Below, in pieces: positions 1 to 11,607 of a stretch of DNA of 64,000 nucleotides (within the stretch, counting starts at the first letter, position 1; every line of letters starts with the position of its first letter). The stretch lies in assembly GCA_033239525.1 (NCBI GenBank), contig BSYO01000033.1:1107501-1171500 (forward strand). Reading direction: 5' to 3'. The stretch is from Nepenthes gracilis (taxonomy: Eukaryota > Streptophyta > Magnoliopsida > Caryophyllales > Nepenthaceae). The position numbers were made by a program, and so were the translations under genes. The notes under the pieces are model-generated. The model worked only from the letters and a program-made list of their open reading frames with translations. It ran no database searches and had not been told where the DNA came from.

Positions 1-449
1 CACCAATTTATTCACGATTCAGCCGATTTTTTTCCAAATCGATACATATAACCTCCAAATCGGCATCCACAATGAGAAAATAAAGGGCTTCACCAACTTT
101 CATTCCTGGCGACGGCAACGGCAGCAGCCCTGTGCCAGCCTCCTTTCTCTCCTCTCCTTTTCCTCTCTTCTTCCCTCCTTTTTCTCTCTCCTTGATACCC
201 TCATCATTTTCTTTTAATTACTTTTTTATTTTCTATTATTATTATTATTTCTATATTTATTATTATTTTTTTATTGTAAAATCTAAATTGATACTTAGAC
301 GATAATATGGACATACTTCGGACGTCAGCCCAACTAATCCAAATATCCTTTAAATTTTTATAATATTTAATTAATTTTTATTATGCCTAAAATTATCCAA
401 AATTATAATTAATATTAAAATAATTCAAATAAAGATTCAAAATATTACA
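1..449 (-). mobile_element. LTR end of long-LTR Ty3/gypsy family (partial)
   Basis: Read on the minus strand, an LTR begins with TGTAATATTTTG at 449 and runs off the left edge. The same LTR start occurs at 28,867 and, more diverged, at 15,849, where it directly follows a gypsy polyprotein tail. The pyrimidine-rich block near 120-230 and the AT-rich start at 300-449 are shared with the 28.4-28.9 kb copy. It sits just upstream of the MLP promoter region. Confidence 0.6.
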
Positions 450-1500
450 TAAATTACTCACTTTTTCACACCTCATGTGCAACAATTTAAAAGAATTTTT
501 ACGAATTTTCACTTTTTCCATCTATTCATCCTTTTGATTTTTGTTATATTCTCATTCTTCCATAAAATGATTGGAGTCTTTCGAATATATTGAAAAAACT
601 AAAAAAAGTAGGATATTTGAACAAAAAATGAAATAAAAATTTTAAATTTTAACACTAATTTTAAAAAAAAAAAATAAGATAAAATATACTTGCCTTTCAA
701 CTTTTTCTTTCAAAAATTCTTTAAGAAAAGCACCAGAATCTCATACTTTTTTTTCATCTCACTTTTCTCAAATTTTGTAGAAAATGGACTACAAAAAGAT
801 TCAAAGCCTCAACAAAAAAAATTAAAATTAGATAAAATTAATTATTAAATTATAATTATTAATATAAAAATATATAAATTAAAATTAAAAAAATAAATTT
901 TATCTTTTTAAAAGGTAAAGCTTTCCTAATAATAAGTATCATAAGTACAGGATCCTTTTGTTAATCATCTAACCATAGAATTGGTCATCCATGAAAATAG
1001 TTATGTATTATTAATCATGTTCTCTGAGTGTTGCACAACTGTTGGCTGTTGACAGCTGCATTTCAACAACTAAACCAAAAAAAAAAAAAAATTCACTTGT
1101 TTAGCAACTCTGAGTAATTTGTCTCTCTTTTGATATCAAAAAATTAAAAAAAAAAAAGAAAAAAGAAAACTTCAGTTAGAGTGTTCATAAATTAGCTACT
1201 AAATGAATCACAGAAACAATTTTTTAATCAACTAAATTATTCATCCTTAATTTTATTTTATTTTTAAAAATCAAACTTATATACATCTTATTTAATAAAT
1301 TTAAAAATTATTTATTAAAGTAAAATATAAAAATTTGCTTTTTGTAATATATTTAGTGTGTCAGTTTTATATCTCAGCATTATATAAAAAAGTGGATACT
1401 AAGAAAAACAAAAGTATGAGGGACCATGCTACGGCTGGAATGCATTCCAAATTTAATATCTCCATCCTTTATTGACATTTCTCTTTAAGGAATCCCGCTG
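450..1500. other. AT-rich upstream region of MLP copy 1
   Basis: No gene is seen here. The region is closely matched at 28,868-29,920, and its first 350 bases are also matched by a third copy at 14,567-14,912. It contains homopolymer A runs near 661, 1,078 and 1,145, and otherwise only AT-rich spacer. Confidence 0.7.
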
Positions 1501-1512
1501 CCCAAGATGCTC

Positions 1513-1520
1513 TATATAAG
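1513..1520 (+). promoter_or_regulatory. TATA box of MLP copy 1
   Basis: TATATAAG lies 81 bases before the ATG at 1,601, which leaves room for a 5' leader of about 50 bases. The same motif stands at 29,933-29,940 before the second gene. Confidence 0.65.
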
Positions 1521-1600
1521 TCAGAAATGGCCAACAAGCATGAACTATAGAAGTATAAGCATCAAAGGTAAGAGGTTAAGTTCTAAAGAAAAAGGGGGCA

Positions 1601-2496
1601 ATGGGGCTGACGGGGAAGCTGGTGGCTGAACTCGAGCTAAGATCGTCGGGTGACTTGTTTTATGACATGATCAGCAACAAGCCACATCACATCTCAAAAG
1701 CCTCCCCTCGACACGTTCAGGGTTGCAACTTACATGCAGGAAAATTCGGTGCCCCCGGATCCGTGGTAATTTGGAATTATAAAATAGGTATCGATTGCTA
1801 GTATCATTTGCAAATTATGATTGTATGAACATGTATGTTTACAAAAAGAAAAATATGCATGTAACTAGATAAACAGCATACAAAAGATATATATTTACAA
1901 TCATTACATTTCACTCATAATAAATTTATGTATAGCATCTCAAATTCACCTTTATCTTATTTATATTATTTGCTTGTTGGTTTTCTTAAAATTTATAACT
2001 TATGGGCGAATCTCTTAAATTCCTGTGTATGGTAATTTTGAAACGTATAGTAAAAGTTTTTCAATCAAAGTTTCTTAGTTTTTTCTTAAGATATTATTGT
2101 ATTTGGAAAGCGCTTGTATCTGTTATGAATATCATATATCAATGAATCACTATGACTCTTGTAATTGAATATGAATTTATCATTTTCTATTGATCAAATT
2201 ACATATACTGTATAATTGAATGAACAGATGGAAAAGCTTGTGTGGGAAAGGACTTGGTGGAAGTGATTGATGTGAAAAACAAATCAATAACGTTCAAAGT
2301 TATTGAGGGAGATCTGATGAATAAATATAAATTCTTCAAAATCACAATTAACACTGCTCCTATGGCTGAATTCAATATGGTGAAATGGACTCTGGAATAT
2401 GAGAAACTGTATAAAGGCGTAGACGAGCCGATAAAGTTATTCAAATTGCTGATCAACATTACCAAAGATATCGAGGTTTACCATCTTCAAGCATAA
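1601..2496 (+). CDS. MLP-like protein (Bet v 1 family), copy 1
   Basis: Exon 1 is 1,601-1,787 and exon 2 is 2,228-2,496. The 440-base intron has GT/AG ends and splits the codon for Asp63. The spliced product is 151 aa, the usual length for major latex proteins. Visible family marks are an N-terminal MGLTGKLVAELEL, a VQGCNLH strand near residues 39-45, the loop and WNY motif at 47-60, a TFKVIEGDL strand, VKWTLEYEKL, and a C-terminal NITKDIE helix. Bet v 1-fold proteins form a hydrophobic pocket; MLPs are soluble proteins reported to bind small hydrophobic ligands and to respond to stress or defence. The ligand cannot be read from sequence. A TATA box lies 81 bases upstream. A near-identical paralogue is at 30,021-30,916. 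The frame is intact, so I call it functional; expression is not known. Confidence 0.92.
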
Positions 2497-2944
2497 GCCA
2501 TAGCTTATTTTATCTAAGTCTGCGTGTTTGCTACGCAAGTTTGTCACTTTTAATTTGCTAGAAAATAATGGGATGTTGTGTTCTAATTTCATCCTTGATG
2601 ACGCATCTATGTATGATATATGTATTGTATTTATCACCTATGCAATGAAAAAGAAGTCGCCGTCAAGCTTGGAGATAAAAGATTTCTTTCGTTTCTCGAT
2701 GGTGAAATAAAAATAAGCTCATAGACTTATTTTTTCATATTGAAACAAGTCATTAAGATTTCCTCGCATGCGTTCTCATGTCTTTCCGTGTGGTGGCAAG
2801 GAAATGAAGGGATACACCAAATCTCCGAGTTGGTGACACTGAAACACAGATAAACATTTTAGTAGAATAGTAATAAATAATTATGATTAATTTGTGTTGA
2901 AGGAATAGAACAAGTAATTCATGTGTCATATTACTCCATTCAAA

Positions 2945-3115
2945 ATATTAGATATTGACATAATATTCAGAGATGAAACCATCATCGTGAAATGAATTTG
3001 GTAATATAAAAAATTGTACAAAGGTATGGGTAGGAGATTTATGACTGTGGGTTGGCAATTAATAATATCACCAAAGATGTCGAGACTCATTAACATGCTC
3101 ACTTTTTTTACCTGT
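2945..3115 (+). pseudogene. Relic MLP exon 2 fragment
   Basis: A frame here reads VK-stop-IW-stop-YKKLYKGMG, matching the VKWTLEYEKLYKGV block of the MLP exon 2 upstream. After a frame change it reads NNITKDVETH, matching the C-terminal helix. There are in-frame stops and no exon 1 nearby. It is a dead remnant of a further MLP gene. In the duplicate unit it is cut off at about 31,428. Confidence 0.7.
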
Positions 3116-3890
3116 TTTGATCGCTTGTTATTTGCTTTTTTGCTTAAAATTGTCTAAATCGACTCCTCACCATTAAATATAACGCAATATTTCTCATTAC
3201 TATTTGAGAAGTCGTACACTGTAACAATATGCATTTTCTATTCCATTGATTGTTATCATGCCTGTTTCAGTTGATCGGTATAAAACATTGATTCCCGCTT
3301 GACTTAAGGCAAAGCACCAAAATAATTCTTTTGTCACTCAGTGTATCCCTTTTTTAGCTTCAAGTAAAGAGAGATCACCTCTTTTTAGCCCATGGGTGAA
3401 AGTTTAGCTTCATCCTCCACCATAAATAATTAGTATTAATTTTTCGAAACATCCACAGTGAATATACCACCCACCGAGAAAATTTTAGAACCACTTACCA
3501 CTCAATGGCATTTTAAGCAAAGCACAAGTCTTTATTTTTATTTTTTTATATACTAACATTGTGCATATAAGTATTTTTTCAGTCTGCATAACTATTGGAA
3601 CTCCTGATATAATTGCCCGCTTGACATTTAAATTTTTGTATATATATTGATAGTATATGTATAAGTATTTTTTCAATCTGCATAACCACTAATTTATATA
3701 TGACTTCTACTAGAATTGAGTTATAGAGAACATAAAATCCACCCACAATAATTTAAAGTAAGAAAGTGAATAAAATGTTAAATGAGATCTTGATGAATCA
3801 AGATGAAACATTTATAGGTTATCCTTTTTCAAAAATATTGTATTCAAAGACAATTAAGATCGTCAAACTTATACTCGAAACTCATAGTAT
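3116..3890. other. AT-rich spacer before TAT element
   Basis: Nothing gene-like is seen. A short open frame starting at 3,766 runs into the LTR and has no recognisable protein features. Confidence 0.6.
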
Positions 3891-3895
3891 ATATA

Positions 3896-4665
3896 TGATG
3901 GATCCTGGACCTTGGGCCCAAAATCGCGAACACAGGCCCAAAAGGCCGCACAAGAAGGCCGGCCCAAAAGGCCCATGTGCCCGGCCTGGTTCGAACAACT
4001 GGCTCGACTCCAACTCACTTGGCCGCCCGAACAAACAACGAGACTCCTCCAGGGCGGGGGCAACCAGAAAGACCAAAACAACCCAGATGCTACCAAACAC
4101 GCGCAACGGCTCCCCGACACACCGTACTCCGGCACCATGCGCCTCGGAAGGCCAGATTTGCAGCCGGACAGTGTCCCCGTCTGGCCCGCACCCATAGTGG
4201 TGGCGACATGGCCCGACGTGCCTATGCCACGTGTCGCCTTTCATACGGCATCACATTCCCTATAAATACCCAACTCAAGCGGTGGAAGGGGGCTACCTTT
4301 TTCGAACCTTCTTTTCGCTCCCCGAGCTCCGTAACCAAACTTTGGTAAAATCCCCAGAAGAAAGAAACGAAAAGTAGTACTCACCGAGTTTGTAATCGCC
4401 CGAGGACGCTAAGTCTCCCAGGCCTCCATATTTGTATTTCTTCTTCATAGTGAGATTTCTCGGACGACAAGTCCACCAAGCGGGTTTTAATCCTTCGTCA
4501 CACTCAAGGATTTTCCACGTAAACAAAGTGTTCGTCCCTACTCCCGCATTTCTCTACTCACTAGACTACCCGTTACTTGCCCGTGTTGCTCCAACTCTCC
4601 GGCCCGCGTGCCGAGAGATCCGTTCTCACCCTACCTCTTGCGCGCCCAGTTTCTCGGACGCAACA
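3896..4665 (+). repeat. 5' LTR of TAT element
   Basis: It starts TGATGGATCC and ends GGACGCAACA, matching 12,836-13,604 with many substitutions and one-base indels. A promoter-type TATAAATA stands at 4,261-4,268. The overlapping open frames on both strands inside it are not genes. Confidence 0.93.
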
Positions 4666-4684
4666 TTGGCGCCGTCTGTGGGGA
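4666..4684 (+). other. Primer-binding site
   Basis: TTGGCGCCGTCTGTGGGG follows the 5' LTR directly. This type of tRNA-complementary site is typical of TAT and Athila-type gypsy elements. The minus-strand TAT fragments at 21,023-21,040 and 25,172-25,189 carry a similar site. Confidence 0.8.
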
Positions 4685-4750
4685 AGCGACCGAGAGTCAC
4701 TTTTCACGTCTTCTACGAATATCCAAAGAGCCTTGCCTTCAAATCTTGCG

Positions 4751-6400
4751 ATGGTGAACACAAGGGCGCAGCAGCGCAGCCCAGAGAAGCGGCCTCGCAG
4801 TGCCGAAGGCGCTAACCCCCGCGGCTGGGTTGAGAATCACCCCGACCAGTGGTAAAGGGGTTGGCCGCCGGAGTAGCGGGCATGTCACAGCCTTTGTGAC
4901 CCTCTCGCTCCAAAATCGACCAACTCAAGGCGGCTCCCGATAGGCCTCATAAGCCGAGGCGCCGCAGTTGGGAACGGCGGAGCCACCGCCGCGAAAGACC
5001 TCCTAATGGGGGAACACCCGAGGACCTGTGGCTTCAGCAGAAGAGAAGCGAAGGGTCGAGGACCGGCCTGTGTCCTCGGGTCAAGAAGAAAGCCCCGAGA
5101 GACGCCACTGGGGCCCAGTGGGAACCACCACGACCGCAACGATCAAGAGGCGGTTTCCGAGATGCGCTCCCAAAGAGGAGCCCGCAGACAGGCCCCGGAG
5201 GGCCGTGCGATTCAGAGCCTTATGAGTTAAGGCATTACTCGAACGAAAGAAGGACGGGCCGCCCCACCGCGAGTGGAGGCCGAGGACCGGAAAGAGGATG
5301 GAACCCGACTGCGTGTGGCGGCCGGAGGAGGGGCTAACGCACTCCAATCTCCGTTTTCCACGGAGATCGTGACGAGGACGCTCCCAAAGTTCAAGATGCC
5401 CAACCTCGGAGTCAGCGATGGGGCAGCGGTGATCCCATGGATCACCTTAATCATTTCGTGGAGCACCGAGCCTCCGTGGTTTGGACGCGACAACCATGTG
5501 CAGAGTGCTTCCTCCGACTCTAAAAGGGGACGCCGGATGTGGTTTTACGGGATGCTCGCGGACTCCATCCGTGACTTTGGAGACGGCAATGGCCTTCCTA
5601 TCCCGCCGCTTCCCAGAGGGTGGAGAGACAGCCCCCAGCACCTCACTCGTGTCAAACAAGGACCTGTGGAGGGCTTGAGATTCCCGGCGCGGTTTACCGC
5701 GGAGGCCTGGCAGATCCCGAGGCCGACCGACGAGCCGGGTTGAACGCCTTCCTCTCGGCCCTCGAAGGGGTGCTTTCTTCAAGCACCTCATACATAAAGG
5801 CCCGCACCTTCATAGAGGCCGAGGCCACGGCGTAGCTTATAGCGGCCGAAGAGGCCAACGACGCCAAGAGGCCCGAGAGGAACGAGCACCCTCACAGAGA
5901 AGGGCTGCGCGGAGGAAAGAGGAAATCTAGGGACTCATCGAGTCCCAGCACGACAAAAAAGCACCACAAAGCGGAGCAAAGCTCTCGGAGAGAGCGCCAA
6001 TCCACCTCACGCGCTCAACGACTCCCGCACCAACGTCCTCATGCGATCCGGGAGAAAAGTTAGTGAAATGGCCCAAGCCACTGAAGAACCGGGCGGTGGG
6101 GACCAAACGAAATACTTTGTGACTTCCACCATTGCGGGGTCATAGCATCGAGGATTGCAGACCTGCGCAGGCGAGATTGAGGAGCTCATCCGGAGAGGAC
6201 ACCTCAACCGCTTCCTTCGTAGGGCGGGACAGTCCCTCGTGACCCGAGGACGGTGGAGACGCGGAACCCCCAGAGCCGAGTGGCCGCGGAGTCGTGAACA
6301 TGATCTCCCGGCCGGGCCGGGAGACGGACGGGAACTAGCAGAATGGAAGAGACCAAGAACGGGCTCTAAGTGAAGACGATGTCATCTCGCTTTAGCAAGA
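4751..6400 (+). pseudogene. gag: TAT gag (frameshifted)
   Basis: The ATG at 4,751 opens MVNTRAQQ, the common start of TAT gag proteins. Further on, PFSTEIVTRTLPKFKMPNL at about 5,355-5,410 marks the start of the retrotransposon gag core. Pieces such as FTAEAWQIP and LNAFLSALEGVL follow in shifted frames up to about 5,830. The structural protein would have packaged the element RNA. Frame changes and stops are scattered throughout, so no complete protein can be made. The end near 6,400 is approximate. Confidence 0.75.
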
Positions 6401-6639
6401 GGGATCTAGCTCATGTAACTTCTCCTCACTCCGACCCCCGGGTTAACCGCACTCGTTTGAGATGGAGCGAATGACTACCGGATGAAACGAGTATTTGAGA
6501 TAATGGAAGCTCGCAATTTGTCAGTATCTTGATGCCTACTTCAAATTAGGACTTAAAAAGAATCAAATGAAAGCGCCGGAGGGGCCACTTACGGGCTAGA
6601 TAACGAGCCTCGTGCTCCGTCTGTGGTATCATCCAACCG

Positions 6640-6810
6640 GAGGTAACCCCCGGGAACCTACGCGAGGACGGGGCGCCGAAAGTCCTCACCTTCCTCGTCG
6701 TAGACCCGCCCTCGGCCTACAACGCAATACTCTGACGGCCTTGCTCGGTCGCGCTCAACGCAAGTGACCTCCATCCCACATCTTAAGATGAAGTTCCCTA
6801 CCACGTGGGG
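6640..6810 (+). pseudogene. TAT protease region remnant
   Basis: A frame reads FLVVDPPSAYNAIL followed by a shifted continuation. This matches the YNAILGR block at the C-terminal side of gypsy aspartic proteases. The catalytic DTG could not be located upstream. It lies between gag and RT as expected. Confidence 0.6.
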
Positions 6811-7239
6811 AGGTCCTCTGAGACCACCAACCGGACGGAGATGTTACTTAGCCCAGACCGAGCAAGTAGCACTTCCACGGCCCCATGGAAGACCTTGACC
6901 TCGGGGATGAGGCTACACTGCTACACGCCTTGCCGGGGAGCCCGTGGTCCGAGTCCCATTGAACCCCGCGACCAAGAGAAATGTGTCCAAATAGGAAGCT
7001 TGCTCTCGAGGCGGTGAGGGACCAACTCGTCGCCTTTCTACTGGAAAACTTCGGACGTGTTCGCATGGTCCCCAGCTGACATGCCCGGATCTCACCCGAG
7101 GTCATCGTCCATAAACTAAGCGCCGATCCTCGGCACAAGCTGGGAGTCGCCGAAGCGGAGAAACTACTCTCCCGAGAAGTTGGTGGCCATCCGCGAGGAG
7201 GTCGAAAACTCCTAGACGCCTGGACTCATTCGAAGAAGT

Positions 7240-7800
7240 CCAGATCTTGGTTGGCCAATGTAGTCATGGTAAAGAAGAGCAATGGGAAGTGGAGAATGTG
7301 CGTGGACTTCACCGACCTCAACAAGGCGTGCCCCAAGGACAGCTTCCCATTGCCACGGATCGACCACCTCGTGGACTCAACATCCGGCCATGAGCTTTTA
7401 AGTTTCATGGATGCGTACTCGGATATAACCAAATTAAATGAGCCCAGAGGATGAGGAACACACATCATTTATGACGGACTGTGGCACGATCACTACAAGG
7501 TAATGCCCTTTGGTCTCAAGAACGCAGGGGCAACTTATCAGCGGCTCGTGAATAAAATGTTCGAGGGCCAGATGGGCAGGAACGTAGAAGTATACGTGGA
7601 CGATATGCTCGACAAGAGCCGGGCGAGCAATGATCATGTAAAGGACCTGAACGAGACCTTCCAAGTGCTCGAGCCCACGGATGAAGCTCAACCCCGCAAG
7701 TGCACGTTTGGCGTTTCCTCCGGAAAATTCTTAGGCTACATCGTGTCGCACCGAGGAGAGTCGAGGCAAACCCAGAGAAGATCCAAGCGATCCCGAATAT
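7240..7800 (+). pseudogene. pol: TAT reverse transcriptase (frameshifted)
   Basis: The frame from 7,251 reads KKSNGKWRMCVDFTDLNKAC, then SFPLPRIDHLVDS: RT motifs around the first fingers and palm. After a frameshift near 7,440, MPFGLKNAGATYQRLVNKMF begins at 7,503, and the catalytic YVDDML is at about 7,591-7,608. FLGYIVS follows. The catalytic aspartates are preserved, but at least two frame breaks separate the motifs. Confidence 0.9.
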
Positions 7801-7989
7801 GCGGTCTCCGCAAACGGTGAGGGAAGTACACAGCCTTTACGCGAGCGAGTGGCCTCTCCCGCTTCCTAGCAAAATCGGCCGAAAAGCACCTACCGTTCTT
7901 CAAAGCGCTAAGAGGAACAAAATCCGTGGATTTCCGGGAGTGATGACCGCGAGGAAGCGCCCAAGGGCTCAAGAGCTACCTCTCGAGCC

Positions 7990-8300
7990 CGCCCTATTGG
8001 TCTCCCCTCGGCAGGCGAGGAGTTGTACTGCACCTCTCCGTGTCCGACGCTGCGCCGAGCCGGTGTTGGTACGAGAGCAAGCATGGCAAAACAGCAGCCT
8101 CGTATTATGTCGCCAAGACTCTCGCGGGCGCCGAGAGCAGATATCCCTTGACGGAGAAGGTGGCCTTGGCGCCGGTTTGCTCCGCAAGAAAGCTTCAGCC
8201 GTGATTTTCAGTGCGACAAGGTAATAGTCTTAACCGACCAACCTTTAAGAGTCACATTTTGTAGAAACCAGAGATTTCCTACGTGATCAAGTGGGCCATT
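7990..8300 (+). pseudogene. TAT RNase H (first) remnant
   Basis: Shifted frames show LSVSDAA, then a YYVAKTLAGAESRYPLTEK-like block and VIVLTDQPLR. These are the usual steps of the gypsy RNase H that follows RT. Several frame changes disable it. Confidence 0.7.
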
Positions 8301-8439
8301 GAGTTGGGAGAATTCGACATTGAATTCCGTCCGGACCGGCCAAGGGTCGGCGCCGCAAGGACTTCCTCGCCGAGACCACGACACCGCCCACTTGTGACGA
8401 GGACCTGTCTCACCGCGGACTGTTCAACAGACCTCCGCG

Positions 8440-9003
8440 TGGACCCCGCACGTGGGACGGCTCCTCCATGAAGGACGCAGCGGGAGCAGGATCGTGTTAC
8501 GCACGCCCGAGGGGATGGAGATAAAATATTCATCGACATTGGGATTCCGCCACAAACAACGCGCGCGGAATACGAGGCCTTGTTGACCGGACCACACGCC
8601 AAGGAATGCTCGGCCGCAGAGCTCATCATCTCTGGCGATTCCGAGTTGGTCGTCAACTGTGTTCGGGGAACTTTGACGCCAACAACGAGCAACTATCCAA
8701 GTACCTTTCAAAGGTCAAGACCCTGATCACGGAGTTCAAGACGACCGAGTTCACCCATATCCGGCAGGAGGAAAACGCCAAAGCCGACACGCTCGCTCGG
8801 GCCGCGGCTTCCGGAGATCCTGAACAATACGCCAAGGGAATGCGAGAGATCCTGGAGAGGTCCAGCATCGAAGAATCCGAGCGGGAGGTGATGCAGGTCG
8901 CGGACAGAAACACCTGGATGACTCCCTACTTGAAGTTTCTATCTGATGGCATTTTGCCCGAGAACCCGGACGATGCCAGGAAGATAAAGAAGACAGCGGG
9001 CTA
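8440..9003 (+). pseudogene. Second, archaeal-type RNase H (TAT hallmark)
   Basis: After YEALLTG near 8,570, the frame from 8,606 to 9,003 carries SGDSELVVN-type and QEENAKADTLARAA motifs, typical of the additional RNase H domain known in TAT retrotransposons. It then runs into the linker before integrase and ends in a stop at 9,002-9,004. The domain is split by a frameshift near 8,600-8,660. Confidence 0.75.
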
Positions 9004-9004
9004 G

Positions 9005-10141
9005 TACACGGTCGTAGACGGCCGGTTGTATCGGCGGGGCTTCTCGGCCCCCTACTTGAGGTGTCTTGCTCCAGAAGAAGCCGAATACGCCCTGCAGGAG
9101 GTGCATCTCGGAGTATGCGGATCCCATGTCGGAGGAAAGAATCGCCTTCAAGCTCATGAGGCAAGGATACTGCGGCCGACTGCGAAGTATGACGCCATGG
9201 ACTTCGACGCAAATGCGAGAGTTGCCAACTCCACGGCAACATGAGCCATCGCCCCACACCGAACTCCGGCGCTACAATCCCCATGGCCGCTCGCCCAATG
9301 GGGCTCGACATCCCGGACCATTCCCTCTCGCTCCCTGACAAAGAAAGTTTTTGATCGTGGGAATCGACTACTTCACCAAATGGGTGGAGGCGGTGTCATT
9401 ATCCCGAATAACAGAGCAAAATGCGACGGAGTTCCTCCGACAAAACATCGTGTGTGCGATTTGGAGTGCTCGAAAGTGCGTCGAATCGATAACGAACACG
9501 ATTTCACCGGGAAGCGTTTGCCACCAGGCATCTGCGTGAGCTCGAGAATCAACCGGGTACATACTTCGATGGCGCACTTCGTGCCAACGGACAGTGGAAG
9601 TAACAAATCGCACAATCTTGCACGGGCCAAAACTGACAGAATTATCGGAGGGCTCGTGGGTACATGAATTACCCTCGATCCTCCGGGTCGCATGTAACAA
9701 CGCCGCGAGAGTCCACCAAAGAGACTCCTTTTAACCTTGCTACGGGCCGAAGCTGTCATCCCAATAGAAGTATGCCTCACTACCCCTGTGGTTGGATGCT
9801 TCAACGCAATGGGATAACGCACTAAAGGCTCCGAGAAAGTCTCGATGCCCTTGAGGAAGTCCGCGACCAGGCGAGACTTAGGGTTGCAACCTATCAACAA
9901 CGGGTAGCCCGCTACTACAACAAGAAGGTGAAGGCGCGGCCGCTCAAGGTCGGGATCTTGTACTAAGAAGCGTGGAAGCCACTGGGAAGATAGCAGAAGG
10001 AACAAGCTCACCAAATTGGGAAGGGCCGTTCTTAGTCTCGGCCATCCTTCGAGGAGGAGCTTACAAGCTACGAACCCAAGATGGCAAGCTGATTCCCCGG
10101 ACCTGGAACGCCGCTCACCTAAGGAGGTACTACCAATGAAA
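9005..10141 (+). pseudogene. int: TAT integrase (frameshifted)
   Basis: VVDGRLYRRGFSAPYLRCL with a following EVHLGVCGSH is the zinc-binding start at about 9,010-9,135. The catalytic core begins IVGIDYFTKWVEAV at 9,354. The C-terminal part, in shifted frames at 9,720-10,140, reads TPFNLAT-like, then YYNKKVKARPLKVGDLV, then WEGPFLV, and closes AAHLRRYYQ before a stop. Frameshifts separate the three domains. A long open frame on the opposite strand here is only a shadow. Confidence 0.85.
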
Positions 10142-10163
10142 AGCGGACCACCTCCAACAAACA

Positions 10164-10537
10164 AAAACCTGGCTGTGACCAGGCGGTCCCAGAGGCCGGG
10201 CCCTCGAGGTCATCAAAAACCTGGCTGTGACCAGGCGGTCCCAGAGGCCGGGCCCTCGAGGTCATCAAAAACCTGGCTGTGACCAGGCGGTCCCAGAGGC
10301 CGGGCCCTCGAGGTCATCAAAAACCTGGCTGTGACCACGCGGCCCCGCAGGCCGGCCTCGAGGTCATCAAAACCGGCCGTGACCAGCGGTCCTCCAGAGG
10401 CCGGCCCTCGAGGCCATCAAAACCGGGCCGTGACTGTGCGATCCTGCAGGTCGGGCCCTCGAGGTCGAAAAAAACTCGGATTTGACCGAGCGGCCCCGAG
10501 GCCTAGGACCCTAGCGGTCAAGGCAAAACTCGATTGA
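10164..10537 (+). repeat. 52-bp tandem repeat inside TAT element
   Basis: The unit contains CCTGGCTGTGACC, then a GGCGGTCCC block and GGCCCTCGAGGTCATC. The GGCTGTGACC mark recurs at 10,171, 10,223, 10,275 and 10,327 (spacing 52), then at about 10,375 and 10,426 in shortened, more diverged units. A last degenerate unit reaches about 10,535. It sits between the integrase stop and the antisense ORF, where tandem repeats are reported in some TAT families such as Retand. Confidence 0.92.
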
Positions 10538-10539
10538 AA

Positions 10540-11600
10540 TGAATAGAGGAAAGTCAAAGAAGCACTTGTGATAAAAATCAAGGATTTCTCTTATTCCGTA
10601 AGATACAAGTAAAATGATACAAAAAAAAAAACGAAGTCAGCCCTCGCAGTACCCCGAGGAGGCGTGGCTCCTGACAACTCTCCCAAAGATGAGGGACCAG
10701 CCCCGCGGTTCAAAGTCCCCTCGCCGACCCGATGGACGAGGACCCACCAAGGACTCGGCATTTAAGACTCGAGGGAAATGGCCCGCGCCCAAGACCAAAC
10801 ACGTCCCGAGGAGATGCGGCGGCCGCATGCACGCAGATCCAACACAAAGAGGGAAATCGAGATGCAGGATCTCGCATCAACGGGGCGGCATGATGGATGC
10901 CTTCCCGTAACTTGGATCAGAAAGCAGGAGCGACGCGCAATTTGCATCGAAGTCCTCTCGCGTCCTCCTCCTGCCAAGGGTTCGTCCTGGCCAAGAAGCC
11001 ATGTCGGGCCTCCCGAGAGCCTAAGGGCCTCCTCGATGAAGCGAGCGCCGTGCGGGCCGCCGGTTTCTCTTCCTCGACGGTCCTCAAAGACTCCGCCTCC
11101 CGTCGAGATCAAGCGACACGCCACCCCCGGGTAAGACCGCTAGCGAGATCCCCGGAGCTACGTAAAAGTTAAAGGCATTTAGATACAGTTGGCAAGAATG
11201 GAGACCGAGAACGAGGCAATAAATACCCGGGAAATGATAGGATCCTCGCCGAGCGATCTCCCAGGACCCCGGCACAGATGGGCACTCGCGGGCGCAGGAT
11301 ATCGTGAATGGCCTCGAAGAAGGTCCCTCAGAGCGGGGGCTCCACTACCTCCGGGGCCAAAGAACGGCCGAGACCTCTAAGGCCGCGACCATTGCCTCTC
11401 GCCGCCAAGAAGGTCAAAGATCTCCCCGCCAGTAACATCACCCGCCGCCTCCGCCTCCCGGGGCCTCGTGACCTCGCCTAAAATCTGTCATCTCCGAGGC
11501 TCCAAGGGCCTCGGGATGGATCTCAACACCGGATGGGCGTGGCCGCGACGGCCTCGGGCTCGTGGAAGGGGGCAAGGCCAACCGCGAAGCCACCCTAACC
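10540..11600. other. 3' non-coding part of TAT element
   Basis: This GC-rich sequence lies between the tandem repeat and the better part of the antisense ORF. Open frames occur on both strands. The minus frame at 10,762-11,124 may be the decayed C-terminal end of the antisense ORF, but it has no motif I recognise. Confidence 0.4.
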
Positions 11601-11607
11601 ATGGGGG

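Larger units (their letters stand above)
1..3010. repeat. Segmental duplication, copy 1 (MLP unit)
   Basis: This stretch aligns with 28,431-31,429 at an almost constant offset of about 28,420 bases from position 450 onward. It covers an LTR end, the MLP promoter, both exons, the intron and the 3' flank. By hand the MLP intron differs at roughly 6 percent of positions and the coding exons at a similar rate. Homology stops near 3,010, inside a relic MLP exon. The left boundary lies outside the window. Confidence 0.9.

Noticed and set aside
3869..4348. Several overlapping open frames on both strands
   Set aside because: All lie in the 5' LTR and recur in the 3' LTR at 12.8-13.2 kb; the LTR structure explains them.
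9373..10164. 263-residue open frame on the minus strand
   Set aside because: It lies antisense to integrase motifs that are readable on the plus strand, and it has no domain of its own. It is open because GC-rich DNA has few stops.
10164..10537. CRISPR-like array
   Set aside because: Units are contiguous with no unique spacers, lie inside a plant retrotransposon, and decay to one side: an ordinary tandem repeat.
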